Below, piece after piece: positions 33,502 to 41,491 of a stretch of DNA of 64,000 nucleotides. A model generated the notes under the pieces. The model was not told the DNA's origin. It made no database searches and saw only the letters and a program-made list of their open reading frames with translations. This stretch comes from Mycolicibacterium sp. YH-1 (GTDB lineage Bacteria > Actinomycetota > Actinomycetes > Mycobacteriales > Mycobacteriaceae): the NCBI RefSeq assembly GCF_022557175.1, contig NZ_CP092915.1, positions 4,650,001 through 4,714,000 of the forward strand. Direction: 5' to 3'. Position 1 is the stretch's first letter. Every line of letters starts with the position of its first letter. The translations under genes were made by a program, and so were the position numbers.

Positions 33502-33984
33502 ATGGAACTGCAACCGTTCGTCGACAGCGTGCGGCACGAGCTGAGTGTCGCCGCTGCGGCCGGCGGCGATGACGCCGCCGCTCTGGCCGATCGCCTTAGC
33601 GCGCCGCTGGAATCGGCCATCCGGCTAGCCCTGCTCGAAGCGCTGTCCGCGGCAGCCGAGGAGATCACCCGCGACCTGGCCCCCCGATCGGTCGACGTGC
33701 GGTTGCGCGGTCGCGACCCGGAATTCACCGTGACACCCGGGGTGGACGACATGCTCGACGATGCGGTGTACCCAGCCCCGGAAACAGACGCCGACGGCGG
33801 CACCTGGCGGGTGACGCTGCGCCTACCCGAGAACCTTCGGGCCGGAGTCGACGCCTCAGCCCAGGACGCGGGGATATCGGTGAACGCCTGGATGGTTCGT
33901 GCCGTCACCACCGCACTGAGTGGCAATCGCAGGCAGCGGCAGCGCCCTGGTGGCGACAAGCACTTCAGCGGCTGGGTCCGCTGA
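33502..33984 (+). CDS. ribbon-helix-helix (Arc/HicB-like) protein
   Basis: A 160-residue protein of unknown exact role. The C-terminal 45 residues look like a ribbon-helix-helix DNA-binding domain: TWRVTLRLPENLRAGVDASAQDAGISVNAWMVRAVTTAL. The N-terminus (MELQPFVDSVRHELSVAAAAG, then ESAIRLALLEALSAAAEEITRDL) is helical and probably dimerises. The middle has DVRLRGRDPEFTVTP. A promoter dyad lies directly in front. The DUF4097-type gene follows after 39 bases. The pair could be a regulator with its target. Toxin-antitoxin function is possible but no toxin domain is visible. Confidence 0.78.
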   Translation: MELQPFVDSVRHELSVAAAAGGDDAAALADRLSAPLESAIRLALLEALSAAAEEITRDLAPRSVDVRLRGRDPEFTVTPGVDDMLDDAVYPAPETDADGGTWRVTLRLPENLRAGVDASAQDAGISVNAWMVRAVTTALSGNRRQRQRPGGDKHFSGWVR

Positions 33985-34023
33985 GACCTCTCACCCATCC
34001 CTACGAGACGACAAGGACAACCG

Positions 34024-34830
34024 ATGCCCACCTTCCCGACCCCCGACCCCATCACCGCGATACTCGAGGTGGTCGCCGGTTCAGTCCGGCTGATCGCGAC
34101 CAATCGCGACGACACCGATGTCGAGATCCGGCCCCGCGACCCCGCGCGTGCCTCCGATATCAAGGCCGCCGAGCAGGCGCGCGTCGACTTCCACAATGGC
34201 ACCCTGACCGTCACGGCCGGCAGAAAGTTCATATCGCTGGGCCGCGGCGGAGCGGTGACGATCGACATCGCATTGCCCACCGGTTCTCGGCTACGGGCGT
34301 CGACGGTATCCGCCGAGGTGCACGCCGAGGGCGAGTACTCCGAATGCAAACTGGCGTCGGCCAGCGGTGCGTTCGCCATGGATTCTGTGACCGGAAGGCT
34401 CAAGGCGGACACGGCTTCTGGTCGAGTGACCGTTCGGTCCGTCAGGGGCTCGGCGGTGATCGCATCGGCGTCCGGCGATGCCTCGGTCGGCGATCTCATC
34501 GGTGATGTGAAGTTCCAGTCGGCCAGTGGCGGGCTGTCAGTCGGGCGACTCGACGGTGCCGTCGACACGCAGACCGCCTCAGGTGCTACCACCGTCGCCA
34601 CCGCCGTCAAGGGCCGTGTCTCCGCGCAGACCGGCAGCGGCGACGTCGAGCTGGGGATCGCGGAAGGCACTGCGGCACAACTCGATGTGCGCACCCGATC
34701 AGGCGAGATACGCAACGCCCTCGCAGCGTCGGACGGACCTGTCGATGGCGACGAAACCCTGGCCGTACACGTGCGCACCGGATCGGGTGACATCACCGTG
34801 GCACGCGCCGCGGTCGATGCCCTGTCCTAG
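34024..34830 (+). CDS. DUF4097-type beta-repeat protein
   Basis: A 268-residue protein resembling DUF4097 (putative adhesin, stacked beta-strand repeats). Repeated SASGxxxV/TASGRVTV/SASGDASVGDL/SASGGLSVG units cover residues about 115-255. There is no signal peptide or membrane segment, so it is probably cytoplasmic. Its role is unknown. It starts 39 bases after the ribbon-helix-helix gene, with AAGGA upstream, and is probably in the same transcript. The stop codon lies in a 17-bp triple repeat. Confidence 0.78.
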   Translation: MPTFPTPDPITAILEVVAGSVRLIATNRDDTDVEIRPRDPARASDIKAAEQARVDFHNGTLTVTAGRKFISLGRGGAVTIDIALPTGSRLRASTVSAEVHAEGEYSECKLASASGAFAMDSVTGRLKADTASGRVTVRSVRGSAVIASASGDASVGDLIGDVKFQSASGGLSVGRLDGAVDTQTASGATTVATAVKGRVSAQTGSGDVELGIAEGTAAQLDVRTRSGEIRNALAASDGPVDGDETLAVHVRTGSGDITVARAAVDALS

Positions 34831-34864
34831 TCGATGCCCTGCCCTAGTCGTGGCCCTGTCCTAG
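34814..34864. repeat. 17-bp tandem repeat, three copies, across two convergent stop codons
   Basis: Units TCGATGCCCTGTCCTAG, TCGATGCCCTGCCCTAG and TCGTGGCCCTGTCCTAG follow each other without a gap. The first ends with the stop of the DUF4097 gene (34828-34830). The last carries the stop of the molybdopterin gene on the opposite strand (34861-34863). Confidence 0.85.
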
Positions 34865-37041
34865 AGCTGCCCCACCTGGACAGGTACGCCCGTGAGCCAG
34901 GACATGCCGGCCAACGCCTCGACATCGTCGGGATCGCTTGACATCAGCTGGTTCACGTTGACCCCGCCAGCCTTGTTGGCGACGCGCCATCCTCCGGTGC
35001 CCTTGTGACCCCAACCGTGCGGGATCGCGATGGTGCCCGCCACGATGTCGGCGGTCAGCGACACCGGCAGCGCGATCTTGCCGTGTGCCGAGCTGACCTC
35101 GATCATGTCGCCATCGGCAATCCGCCTCGCCGCCGCGTCATCGAGGTGCATGAGCGCCCGGTTGGTCCGCTCCCCCCGCATCAACAGCGGCGAGTTGTGC
35201 ATCCAGGAGTTCTCCGACCGGGGTTCCCGCATCCCGATCATGCGCATCGGATAGTCCGCGGGCGGCTGCCTGCGGACCATCGCGGCGATCTCGGCGGCGA
35301 TATCGTCGTGCACCAGCTGCACTCGCCCGTGGGGATAGACAACGACCTCGTCGAGCACCGGTGTCCGGATGTGCGGAGACACCACCACACCGTGCGGGTG
35401 GTCGCGACTCAGCCGGGCGAACGTCAGGCCTCCGCGGCGTAGCCCGAATCGGTCGCCGCCGTCGGAGAGCCGGATCATGCTGTCCGCCAGCGGTCGCGGC
35501 GTCAGACGGACACCGAACGCCCCCAGCGCCTTTCGCAGGACGCCGAGCGCGGCGAATACCGGCGTGCGGGTGGCCATCCGCGCGGTCAGGTCGTCGACGA
35601 TCTCCCACTCCGTGCGTGCCTCACCGCGCGGCGCGATCACTGCCTCGGTGGCCTGCCGGAACGGCGTGGCCTGAAACTGCTGGAACGTTAGGGCGAAGTC
35701 GTCGCGCTCGTACATCGTGGTGACGGGTAGGACGTAATCGCAGTGCGCCGTCGTCTCGTTGACATAGAGGTCGAGCCCGACCATCAGGTCGAGCGTCTCG
35801 AGCGCTCCCTCCAACTCATCACCGTTGGGTACCGACAGCACCGGGTTACCCGCCGCGACGAACATGGCCTTGATCTGCCGTGCGCCCGGCGTGGCGATCT
35901 CCTTGGCCATCAGCGCCGCGGGCTCGGCTCCGACGACGGGCCCGAAGCCGCCGATCCGGCTTCGCTTGCGGCGGTATGCCCGTCGCATCGACCACCCCAT
36001 CACCTTGATTCCCCACCTCTGTCCCGAGATGCCGAGGGTGCTGAACACGCTGCCGCCTGGTCGGTCAAGGTTTCCCGCCACCAGGTTCACCGCGTCGATG
36101 AGGTAGGTCGTCAACGTGCCGTTGCGGCCCACACACGTACCGAGTCGGCCGTAGATCGCGGCGCGCGGCGTCGCGACGAGGTCGCGGGCCAGCGCCCGAA
36201 CCGTCTCCGGCGCGATGCCCGTGTGCTGCTCGGTGCGCTCGGGTGCGAACGGCTCGCAGTGCGTCGCCAGCCACTGCACACCGTCGGCCTGCCTCGCCAC
36301 CGTGGCCGGATCCACCAGCGCCTCGGCGAACATCACGGACAACAGCGACAGGAGAAGGTAGGCGTCGGAGTCGGGCACGATGCCCATCCACTCGAACTGC
36401 GCGGCGGTCTCTGACCTGCGCGGGTCCACGACGACGACCCGCCCGCCACGCTTGACGACGTCGTGCATGCGGTCCTTGATCCGCGGCGCGGTGAGGAAAC
36501 TGCCGTGGGACACCACGGGATTGGCGCCCATCAACACCAGGAGATCGGTGCGCATCAGATCCGGGATCGGCACCGACATCGGCGTGCCGTACAGGAACTG
36601 GCTTGCCAGCAATCTGCTGCTGGTGTCCTGCGAGGACGACGTGAAGAAGTGACTGTGGCGGCCGATGCCCTTGATGAAGGTCATCGCGCCCATCACGTGC
36701 GAGTAGCTGAAGGCCGCCGGATTCCCCATGTACCAGCCGACCGCGCCGGAGCCGTGTCTGCGGTGGATGTCGGACAGCCGCCCGGCGATGTCGTCGAGCG
36801 CCTCGTCCCACGAGACCGGCTCGAACGATCCGTCTCCTGCCCGCCGGCGCAGCGGTGTCGTGACGCGATCGGGATCGTTGACCACCTCGGTGAACGCAAT
36901 GCCCTTCTGGCAGGCGAAACCCGCTGACAGCGGGTGGTCCTTATCGGGCCGCAACGACACCAGTCGACCGTCCTCGACGGTGGCCACCATGCCGCACAGC
37001 GGCTCGCAGATACGGCAGAAGGTGGGCTTGTGATCGATCAC
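34861..37041 (-). CDS. molybdopterin-dependent oxidoreductase
   Basis: A 726-residue enzyme of the DMSO-reductase/formate-dehydrogenase family (molybdopterin guanine dinucleotide). An N-terminal [4Fe-4S] site is formed by C9-x2-C12-x3-C16 and C44. The core has GSGAVGWYMGNPAAFSYSH, TDLLVLMGANPVVSHG and the region SSSQDTSSR where the molybdenum ligand usually lies. The C-terminal cofactor-binding domain ends with IPHGWGHKGTGGWRV and a NKAGGVNVNQL segment. It resembles enzymes acting on acetylene, steroid side chains and formate; the substrate is unknown. Start is GTG 37041. It is divergent from the DUF35 gene and shares dyad site 6. Confidence 0.88.
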   Translation of the reverse strand: MIDHKPTFCRICEPLCGMVATVEDGRLVSLRPDKDHPLSAGFACQKGIAFTEVVNDPDRVTTPLRRRAGDGSFEPVSWDEALDDIAGRLSDIHRRHGSGAVGWYMGNPAAFSYSHVMGAMTFIKGIGRHSHFFTSSSQDTSSRLLASQFLYGTPMSVPIPDLMRTDLLVLMGANPVVSHGSFLTAPRIKDRMHDVVKRGGRVVVVDPRRSETAAQFEWMGIVPDSDAYLLLSLLSVMFAEALVDPATVARQADGVQWLATHCEPFAPERTEQHTGIAPETVRALARDLVATPRAAIYGRLGTCVGRNGTLTTYLIDAVNLVAGNLDRPGGSVFSTLGISGQRWGIKVMGWSMRRAYRRKRSRIGGFGPVVGAEPAALMAKEIATPGARQIKAMFVAAGNPVLSVPNGDELEGALETLDLMVGLDLYVNETTAHCDYVLPVTTMYERDDFALTFQQFQATPFRQATEAVIAPRGEARTEWEIVDDLTARMATRTPVFAALGVLRKALGAFGVRLTPRPLADSMIRLSDGGDRFGLRRGGLTFARLSRDHPHGVVVSPHIRTPVLDEVVVYPHGRVQLVHDDIAAEIAAMVRRQPPADYPMRMIGMREPRSENSWMHNSPLLMRGERTNRALMHLDDAAARRIADGDMIEVSSAHGKIALPVSLTADIVAGTIAIPHGWGHKGTGGWRVANKAGGVNVNQLMSSDPDDVEALAGMSWLTGVPVQVGQL

Positions 37042-37052
37042 CGGAACTAGGT

Positions 37053-37071
37053 TACTGTAACGGTTACCGTT
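37053..37071. promoter_or_regulatory. TAC(T/G)GTA-N5 dyad, site 6
   Basis: TACTGTA-ACGGT-TACCGTT lies between the molybdopterin enzyme (start 37041) and the DUF35-thiolase-amidohydrolase operon (start 37121). It begins only 11 bases from the first gene's start codon. Confidence 0.65.
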
Positions 37072-37120
37072 GCACGGCTAGATTGTCCGCAATGACCGCC
37101 ACGACCTGTCAGGAGACCGC

Positions 37121-37546
37121 GTGCAGAAGGTGATCGATCCGACGATCTCGACGTGGCCGCAGGAGAATCCGCAGCTGATCGGCAGTTCCTGCGGGGCCTG
37201 CTCGGCGACGGTGTTCCCGGTCCAGAGTCACTGCCCCAGGTGCAGCAGGGCCCAGATGAGCGACGTGCTGCTGCCGCGTCGCGGCACGGTGATCGCGTGG
37301 ACGACGCAGGGCTTTGCGCCCGGGGCGCCCTACGCGGGCCCCACTGGCAAGGAGTTCGTCCCCTTCGGCGTCGGTCTCGTGCAGTTGGGGTTGGGCGAGG
37401 ATGCGGTGGTGCGCGTCGAGGGCCGGCTCACCGAGAACGACCCGGGCAAGCTCGAGTTCGGCATGGAGGTCGAGCTGACGTTCCTTCCGTTCGCCACCGA
37501 CTCCGATGGCGATGAGATCGTCACCTTCGCGTTCCAGCCGGTCTAG
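37121..37546 (+). CDS. DUF35 OB-fold/zinc-ribbon protein (thiolase partner)
   Basis: A 141-residue DUF35 protein. An N-terminal helix precedes a zinc ribbon with C24-x2-C27 and C38-x2-C41 (CGAC and CPRC). The OB-fold domain follows (GTVIAWTTQGF, FGVGLVQLGLGEDAVVRVEGRL, ELTFLPFATDSDGDEIVTFAFQPV). DUF35 proteins bind next to thiolase-superfamily enzymes; examples are the archaeal HMG-CoA/thiolase complex and the ChsH2-Ltp2 sterol aldolase. GTG 37121 has AGGAG six bases upstream. The thiolase-like gene follows after 13 bases. Confidence 0.88.
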   Translation: MQKVIDPTISTWPQENPQLIGSSCGACSATVFPVQSHCPRCSRAQMSDVLLPRRGTVIAWTTQGFAPGAPYAGPTGKEFVPFGVGLVQLGLGEDAVVRVEGRLTENDPGKLEFGMEVELTFLPFATDSDGDEIVTFAFQPV

Positions 37547-37559
37547 AGGGGATTGATTC

Positions 37560-38720
37560 ATGAGCACTGCAACATCCAATGATGTCGCGATCATCGGTGT
37601 CGGCATCCACCCCTTTGGCCGTTTCGAGGGCAAGAGCGCCATGGAGATGTGCGTCGACGCCATCGACGCGGCAGTCACCGACGCCGGTGTGGCATGGGGC
37701 GATATCGGCGCCGCGGCGGGCGGCAGCTGGACGGTCGCCAATCCCGACGCCATCGTCGGCATGGTGGGCCTCTCAGGAATCCCGTTCACCAACGTCTTCA
37801 ACGCGTGCGCCACCGCGGCCAGCGCCGCGAAGGTGTGCGCCGACGGAATTCGGCTGGGCGACTATGACATCGGAATAGCAGTGGGCCTGGACAAGCATCC
37901 ACGCGGCGCCTTCACCGAGGATCCGGGGCTGGTCGGCATGCCGCAGTGGTACGCCGAGAACGGCCAGTACCTGACCACGCAGTTCTTCGGCATGAAGGCC
38001 AACCGCTACCTGCACGAGCACAACATCTCGCAGCGCACGCTGGCCAAGGTGGCCAACAAGAACCTGCGAAACGGTGCCCTGAATCCGAATGCCTTCCGCC
38101 GCAAGCCGATCGCCGAGGAAGACATCCTCAACTCGCCGATGCTCAACTACCCGCTCACGCAGTACATGTTCTGCGCACCCGACGAGGGTGCGGCGGCAGT
38201 GGTCATGTGCCGGGCCGATATCGCGCACCGCTACACCGCCAAGCCGGTGTACTTGCGCGCCGTCGAGATCCGCACGCGCACGTACGGCGCACATGAGGTG
38301 AACACCACCTTCGCGCCCGTCGACGAGGTGCCTGCGCCCACGGTGTACGCCGCCCGCGCCGCATTCGAGAAGGCGGGCGTATCACCGCAGGATGTCGACG
38401 TCATCCAGTTGCAGGACACCGACGCCGGCGCGGAGATCATCCACATGGCCGAGTGCGGGTTCTGCCCCGATGGCGACCAGGAGAAGCTGCTCGCCGACGG
38501 TGCCACCGAGATCGGCGGCGCCATGCCGATCAACACCGATGGCGGCCTGATCGCCAACGGCGAGCCCATTGGCGCATCGGGTCTGCGGCAGATCCACGAA
38601 CTCGTCCGCCAGCTACGCGGTGAGGCCGGCGATCGCCAGGTGCCCGGCAATCCGCGGGTGGGCTTCGCCCAGCTCTACGGCGCTCCGGGAACTGCGGGCG
38701 CCACCATCGTCACCCGCTGA
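37560..38720 (+). CDS. thiolase-like lipid-transfer protein (Ltp/aldolase type)
   Basis: A 386-residue thiolase-superfamily protein of the SCP2-thiolase (Ltp) type. A nucleophile-position Cys is present in NVFNACATAASA (C83). The HGxP region is replaced by GLIANGEPIGASG. The second Cys motif of true thiolases (CxGGGxG) is absent; the tail reads QLYGAPGTAGATIV. That pattern fits retro-aldolases such as Ltp2 better than thiolases. Together with the DUF35 partner encoded upstream it probably cleaves a hydroxyacyl-CoA side chain by retro-aldol. ATG 37560 has GAGGGG about eight bases upstream. The amidohydrolase gene follows. Confidence 0.88.
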   Translation: MSTATSNDVAIIGVGIHPFGRFEGKSAMEMCVDAIDAAVTDAGVAWGDIGAAAGGSWTVANPDAIVGMVGLSGIPFTNVFNACATAASAAKVCADGIRLGDYDIGIAVGLDKHPRGAFTEDPGLVGMPQWYAENGQYLTTQFFGMKANRYLHEHNISQRTLAKVANKNLRNGALNPNAFRRKPIAEEDILNSPMLNYPLTQYMFCAPDEGAAAVVMCRADIAHRYTAKPVYLRAVEIRTRTYGAHEVNTTFAPVDEVPAPTVYAARAAFEKAGVSPQDVDVIQLQDTDAGAEIIHMAECGFCPDGDQEKLLADGATEIGGAMPINTDGGLIANGEPIGASGLRQIHELVRQLRGEAGDRQVPGNPRVGFAQLYGAPGTAGATIVTR

Positions 38721-38760
38721 AGTCAGGCGAGCAGTCCGCAAGCGCGAGGAGGGAACCACC

Positions 38761-39993
38761 ATGACCGAACAGTTCAGGGACGCGCCGGTGTTCGACGCCG
38801 ATCAGCACATGTACGAGACGGGCGACGCGCTGATCAAGTACCTACCCGAGAAGTACAGGCGCGCCGTGCAGTACGCCCAGTTCGGCAAGCAGACCCGGAT
38901 CGTGATCAACAACCACGTCACCGACTTCATCCCGAACCCCACGTTCGAGCGCGTCGCAGCCCCAGGCGCGCACGAGAAGTTCTTCGCCGGCGAGAACACC
39001 GAGGGCCAGACGCTGCGCGAGATGCAGGGCAAGGCGATCGAGGCACCGGCGGCCACCCGCAATCCCGGGGACCGGGTCACCGAACTCGATCGCCAGGGTG
39101 TCGTCGAGGCGCTGAACTATCCGACCCTGGGCAGCCTGGTGGAACACTCCAGCGCCGACGATCCAGCGCTGACGCTGGCGATCATCCACGCGCTCAACGA
39201 GTGGATCCACGAGCACTGGTCGTTCAACTACGACAACCGGGTGTTCACCACGCCGATCATCAACCTGTCCGAGGTCGACGCGGCACAGCGAGAACTTGCC
39301 TGGCTCCTGGAGCGCGGCGCCAAGGTGGCCTTGATCAAGCCGGGCCCGGTCAACGGCCTGCACGGCTGGCGCTCCCCCGCGCTGAGCGAGTTCGACCCGT
39401 TCTGGCGTGATGTGGAGGCCGCCGGGCTACCCATAGTCCTGCACGCCAGCTATCCGCCGCTCGATGACTACGTCAGTCGATGGGAGCCGCCGCACACCCA
39501 GAATTTCATGGCGCAGAGCGCGTTCCGATGGATGGTGCTCGGGCACCGCGAGATCGCCGACATGATCACCAGCCTGATCTGCCACGGCACGCTGACGCGC
39601 TTCCCGAAGCTGCGGATCGCCAGCGTCGAGAACGGCAGCGGGTGGATCTTCCCGCTGTTCAACGACTTCGAGGACCTGCAGAAGAAGATGCCGCAGAACT
39701 TCCCCGAGCATCCGCACGACGTGTTCCGCCGCAACATCTGGGTCAGCCCGTTCTGGGAGGGCTGTGTTTCCGACGTCGTCAACACCGTCGGGTGGGACAG
39801 GGTGATGTTCGGCTCGGACTATCCGCATCCCGAGGGACTCGCCGAACCGAACGGGTTCTGGAAGTACGCCGAGGGTATGGACGTGCGTCGCACCTATGAC
39901 TTCATGGGCGACAACGCGCGACGCTTCATGGGACTGCCGATCGCCAACCCCGACCCGCAGGCAGTCAACCCGCCGGTGATGGCCAAGATCTAA
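38761..39993 (+). CDS. amidohydrolase-2 family protein
   Basis: A 410-residue amidohydrolase-2 TIM barrel. First metal motif VFDADQHMYETGDAL (Asp-x-His in place of His-x-His). Other features: NHVTDFIPNPTF, ALNEWIHEHWSF, PIVLHASYPP and the C-terminal FGSDYPHPEGLAEPNGFW. It closely resembles the protein at 46239-47453. ATG 38761 is preceded by a GAGGAGGGA site (38745-38753 region). It is the third gene of the DUF35-thiolase-like-amidohydrolase operon, 40 bases after the thiolase-like stop, so it probably opens or decarboxylates a ring intermediate near the aldol step. Confidence 0.88.
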   Translation: MTEQFRDAPVFDADQHMYETGDALIKYLPEKYRRAVQYAQFGKQTRIVINNHVTDFIPNPTFERVAAPGAHEKFFAGENTEGQTLREMQGKAIEAPAATRNPGDRVTELDRQGVVEALNYPTLGSLVEHSSADDPALTLAIIHALNEWIHEHWSFNYDNRVFTTPIINLSEVDAAQRELAWLLERGAKVALIKPGPVNGLHGWRSPALSEFDPFWRDVEAAGLPIVLHASYPPLDDYVSRWEPPHTQNFMAQSAFRWMVLGHREIADMITSLICHGTLTRFPKLRIASVENGSGWIFPLFNDFEDLQKKMPQNFPEHPHDVFRRNIWVSPFWEGCVSDVVNTVGWDRVMFGSDYPHPEGLAEPNGFWKYAEGMDVRRTYDFMGDNARRFMGLPIANPDPQAVNPPVMAKI

Positions 39994-40007
39994 GTCACCA
40001 ACATCCT

Positions 40008-40065
40008 CCGAAACTGCTGTGAGATCGCGTTTTAGCGAGGAAACCCGATCTCACCGCAGTTTCGG
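40008..40065. repeat. REP-like hairpin with 20-bp arms
   Basis: Left arm 40008-40027 (CCGAAACTGCTGTGAGATCG) and right arm 40046-40065 pair with one mismatch around an 18-base loop. It lies between the convergent amidohydrolase and small Cys-rich protein genes. It would form a very stable stem and could end transcription from both sides. Its length and composition resemble dispersed intergenic elements of mycobacteria, but copy number cannot be judged here. Confidence 0.7.
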
Positions 40066-40081
40066 CGCTGCGATGTGACTC

Positions 40082-40342
40082 TCAGGGCCACTCGAAGCAG
40101 CCGACGTTGGGAATGCAACCGCCACCGCCGCCCGGGCCGCCGTGACCGCAGATGCCGTCGGCCGTGCAGCCGCCGCCACCGTTGGGGCCGCCGTGACCGC
40201 ACGTGCCGTCGGCTGTACAGCCGCTGCCACCGTCGGGGCCGAACACGCCCGGGCTTGCTGCTGCAATCGGTGCCGCGGCTATCGCCGTCGCGGCCGCACC
40301 CGCCATGACCAGCGGCGCGATGAGTCTCATGATCGCCTTCAT
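40082..40342 (-). CDS. small exported Gly/Cys-repeat protein
   Basis: An 86-residue protein with a clear signal peptide (MKAIMRLIAPLVMAGAAATAIAAAPIAAAS, cleavage near residue 30). The mature part is two and a half copies of a 17-residue unit GGGGCTADGICGHGGPG, followed by CIPNVGCFEWP. It has six cysteines in three pairs, and no homologue I can name. Repeats at the DNA level run through 40100-40240. It converges with the amidohydrolase gene; the REP-like hairpin lies between them. Expression and function are unknown. Confidence 0.72.
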   Translation of the reverse strand: MKAIMRLIAPLVMAGAAATAIAAAPIAAASPGVFGPDGGSGCTADGTCGHGGPNGGGGCTADGICGHGGPGGGGGCIPNVGCFEWP

Positions 40343-40401
40343 GTACTCGGTTCTACCACTAAGATCGGCTAAGTAAAAGGCTGCGATCTCAGCGAAATCT
40401 G

Positions 40402-40443
40402 GGAGGCCGCTGAACGGCGGAAACGCGTTTTCAGCAAGCCTCC
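40402..40443 (-). terminator. hairpin downstream of the seven-gene operon
   Basis: GGAGGC (40402-40407) plus GCTGAA pair with TTCAGC plus GCCTCC (40430-40443), with a small bulge. It begins four bases after the last stop codon of the minus-strand operon (40448). There is no U-run, as is common in mycobacterial terminators. Confidence 0.5.
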
Positions 40444-40447
40444 AGAC

Positions 40448-41491
40448 CTAGAGCCGGACCAGACCCCTTGGCAGCGGCAGGATGTCGGCGTAGGTGACGA
40501 TGCCCGGCGCCGCCGCGACCACCTTCGGGATGGCGTTGACCGCGGGCATCGCCGTGAGGATCATCGGCAGCCGCATGAAGTCGTTCATCGTGGTGCCCGT
40601 GAAGTCCGCGGGCGGTGAGATGTCGACCTTGATCGCCACGTTGGGGTTACCGTCGACCCGGATGCGGTGACCGGTGTCGATTGGCCAGTCGGGCTCGAGT
40701 GTCTGGCCCTTGCGCCACACGAAGCGAAGCTCGACGATGCTGCGCCCGTTGACCTTCCCGTGCCAGCTGAAGGCGATACCTGCCACGCATCCCGCCTTGA
40801 TGCTCCACGAGCCGAGATCGACGTCGGCGGTGGTCTTGGCGTACTCAGCCTCGCAGACAACCTCATCGAACTCCACCCCCAGCGCATCACCCAGCAGATG
40901 GACGGCATCGATGAACACGTCAGTCGCCTTGGCCGTCATGGCCGGCAGGTTCGGATCGTCGATGGGATGGGAGAAGCCGACGGGAATCTCGGTCGCCGGC
41001 GAGTCGTAGCCACTGATATCGGCTTCCTCGATGACTGTCAGCTTGTCGATGCGGTCGCATCCGCCTGCGGCCACGATCGCCAGCAGATCGACGAAGCCGG
41101 GGTTGATGCCCGACCCGAATATCGACGCCCCGCCCTGCTCGCAGGCCAACGCGATCCGATCCCGTCGATCACCGAGCGAGTGCCCGGTGATGAAGGCCGC
41201 GGTGGTCACGATGTTGACGCCGGCCTCCAGGATGCGGACGACCTCATCGACGTCGATCCACATCGGGTTGTAGACAACGCAATCCGGCTTTAGCGCGAGG
41301 AGCGCCTCGACATCGTTGGTGGCGGTGACACCCGTCGGAGCAAGACCGCACAGTTCGCCGACGTCACGGCCCGCCTTGTCGGGTGACCATGCATAGCACC
41401 CGACGAGGTCCAGGTCGGGGTGCGCCAGCGCGGCCTCGACCGACTGCCTGCCGACGTTCCCCGTCGTCCACTGGACGACCCGCGTAGTCAC
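40448..41491 (-). CDS. dihydrodipicolinate-reductase-like dehydrogenase (DAPDH-like)
   Basis: A 347-residue NAD(P)-binding protein of the dihydrodipicolinate reductase / 2,4-diaminopentanoate dehydrogenase-like family. N-terminal Rossmann: VVQWTTGNVGRQSVEAALAHPDLDLVGCYAWSPDKAGRDVGEL. Further text: VVYNPMW, GVNIVTTAAFITG, FGSGINPGFVDLL and a C-terminal domain with VDGNPNVAIKVD. These proteins are common next to mycobacterial catabolic genes; the real substrate is unknown. GTG 41491 overlaps the acyl-CoA dehydrogenase stop as GTGA. It is the last gene of the seven-gene operon. Confidence 0.82.
   Translation of the reverse strand: MTTRVVQWTTGNVGRQSVEAALAHPDLDLVGCYAWSPDKAGRDVGELCGLAPTGVTATNDVEALLALKPDCVVYNPMWIDVDEVVRILEAGVNIVTTAAFITGHSLGDRRDRIALACEQGGASIFGSGINPGFVDLLAIVAAGGCDRIDKLTVIEEADISGYDSPATEIPVGFSHPIDDPNLPAMTAKATDVFIDAVHLLGDALGVEFDEVVCEAEYAKTTADVDLGSWSIKAGCVAGIAFSWHGKVNGRSIVELRFVWRKGQTLEPDWPIDTGHRIRVDGNPNVAIKVDISPPADFTGTTMNDFMRLPMILTAMPAVNAIPKVVAAAPGIVTYADILPLPRGLVRL

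Noticed and set aside
33495..33502. TGACGTCA palindrome at the start of the ribbon-helix-helix gene
   Set aside because: Eight-base palindromes are frequent in high-GC DNA; the larger dyad just upstream explains regulation better.
37030..37041. Palindrome GTGATCGATCAC at the start of the molybdopterin gene
   Set aside because: It consists of the first four codons on the minus strand and recurs partly in the neighbouring DUF35 gene start; there is no reason to treat it as an operator beside dyad site 6.
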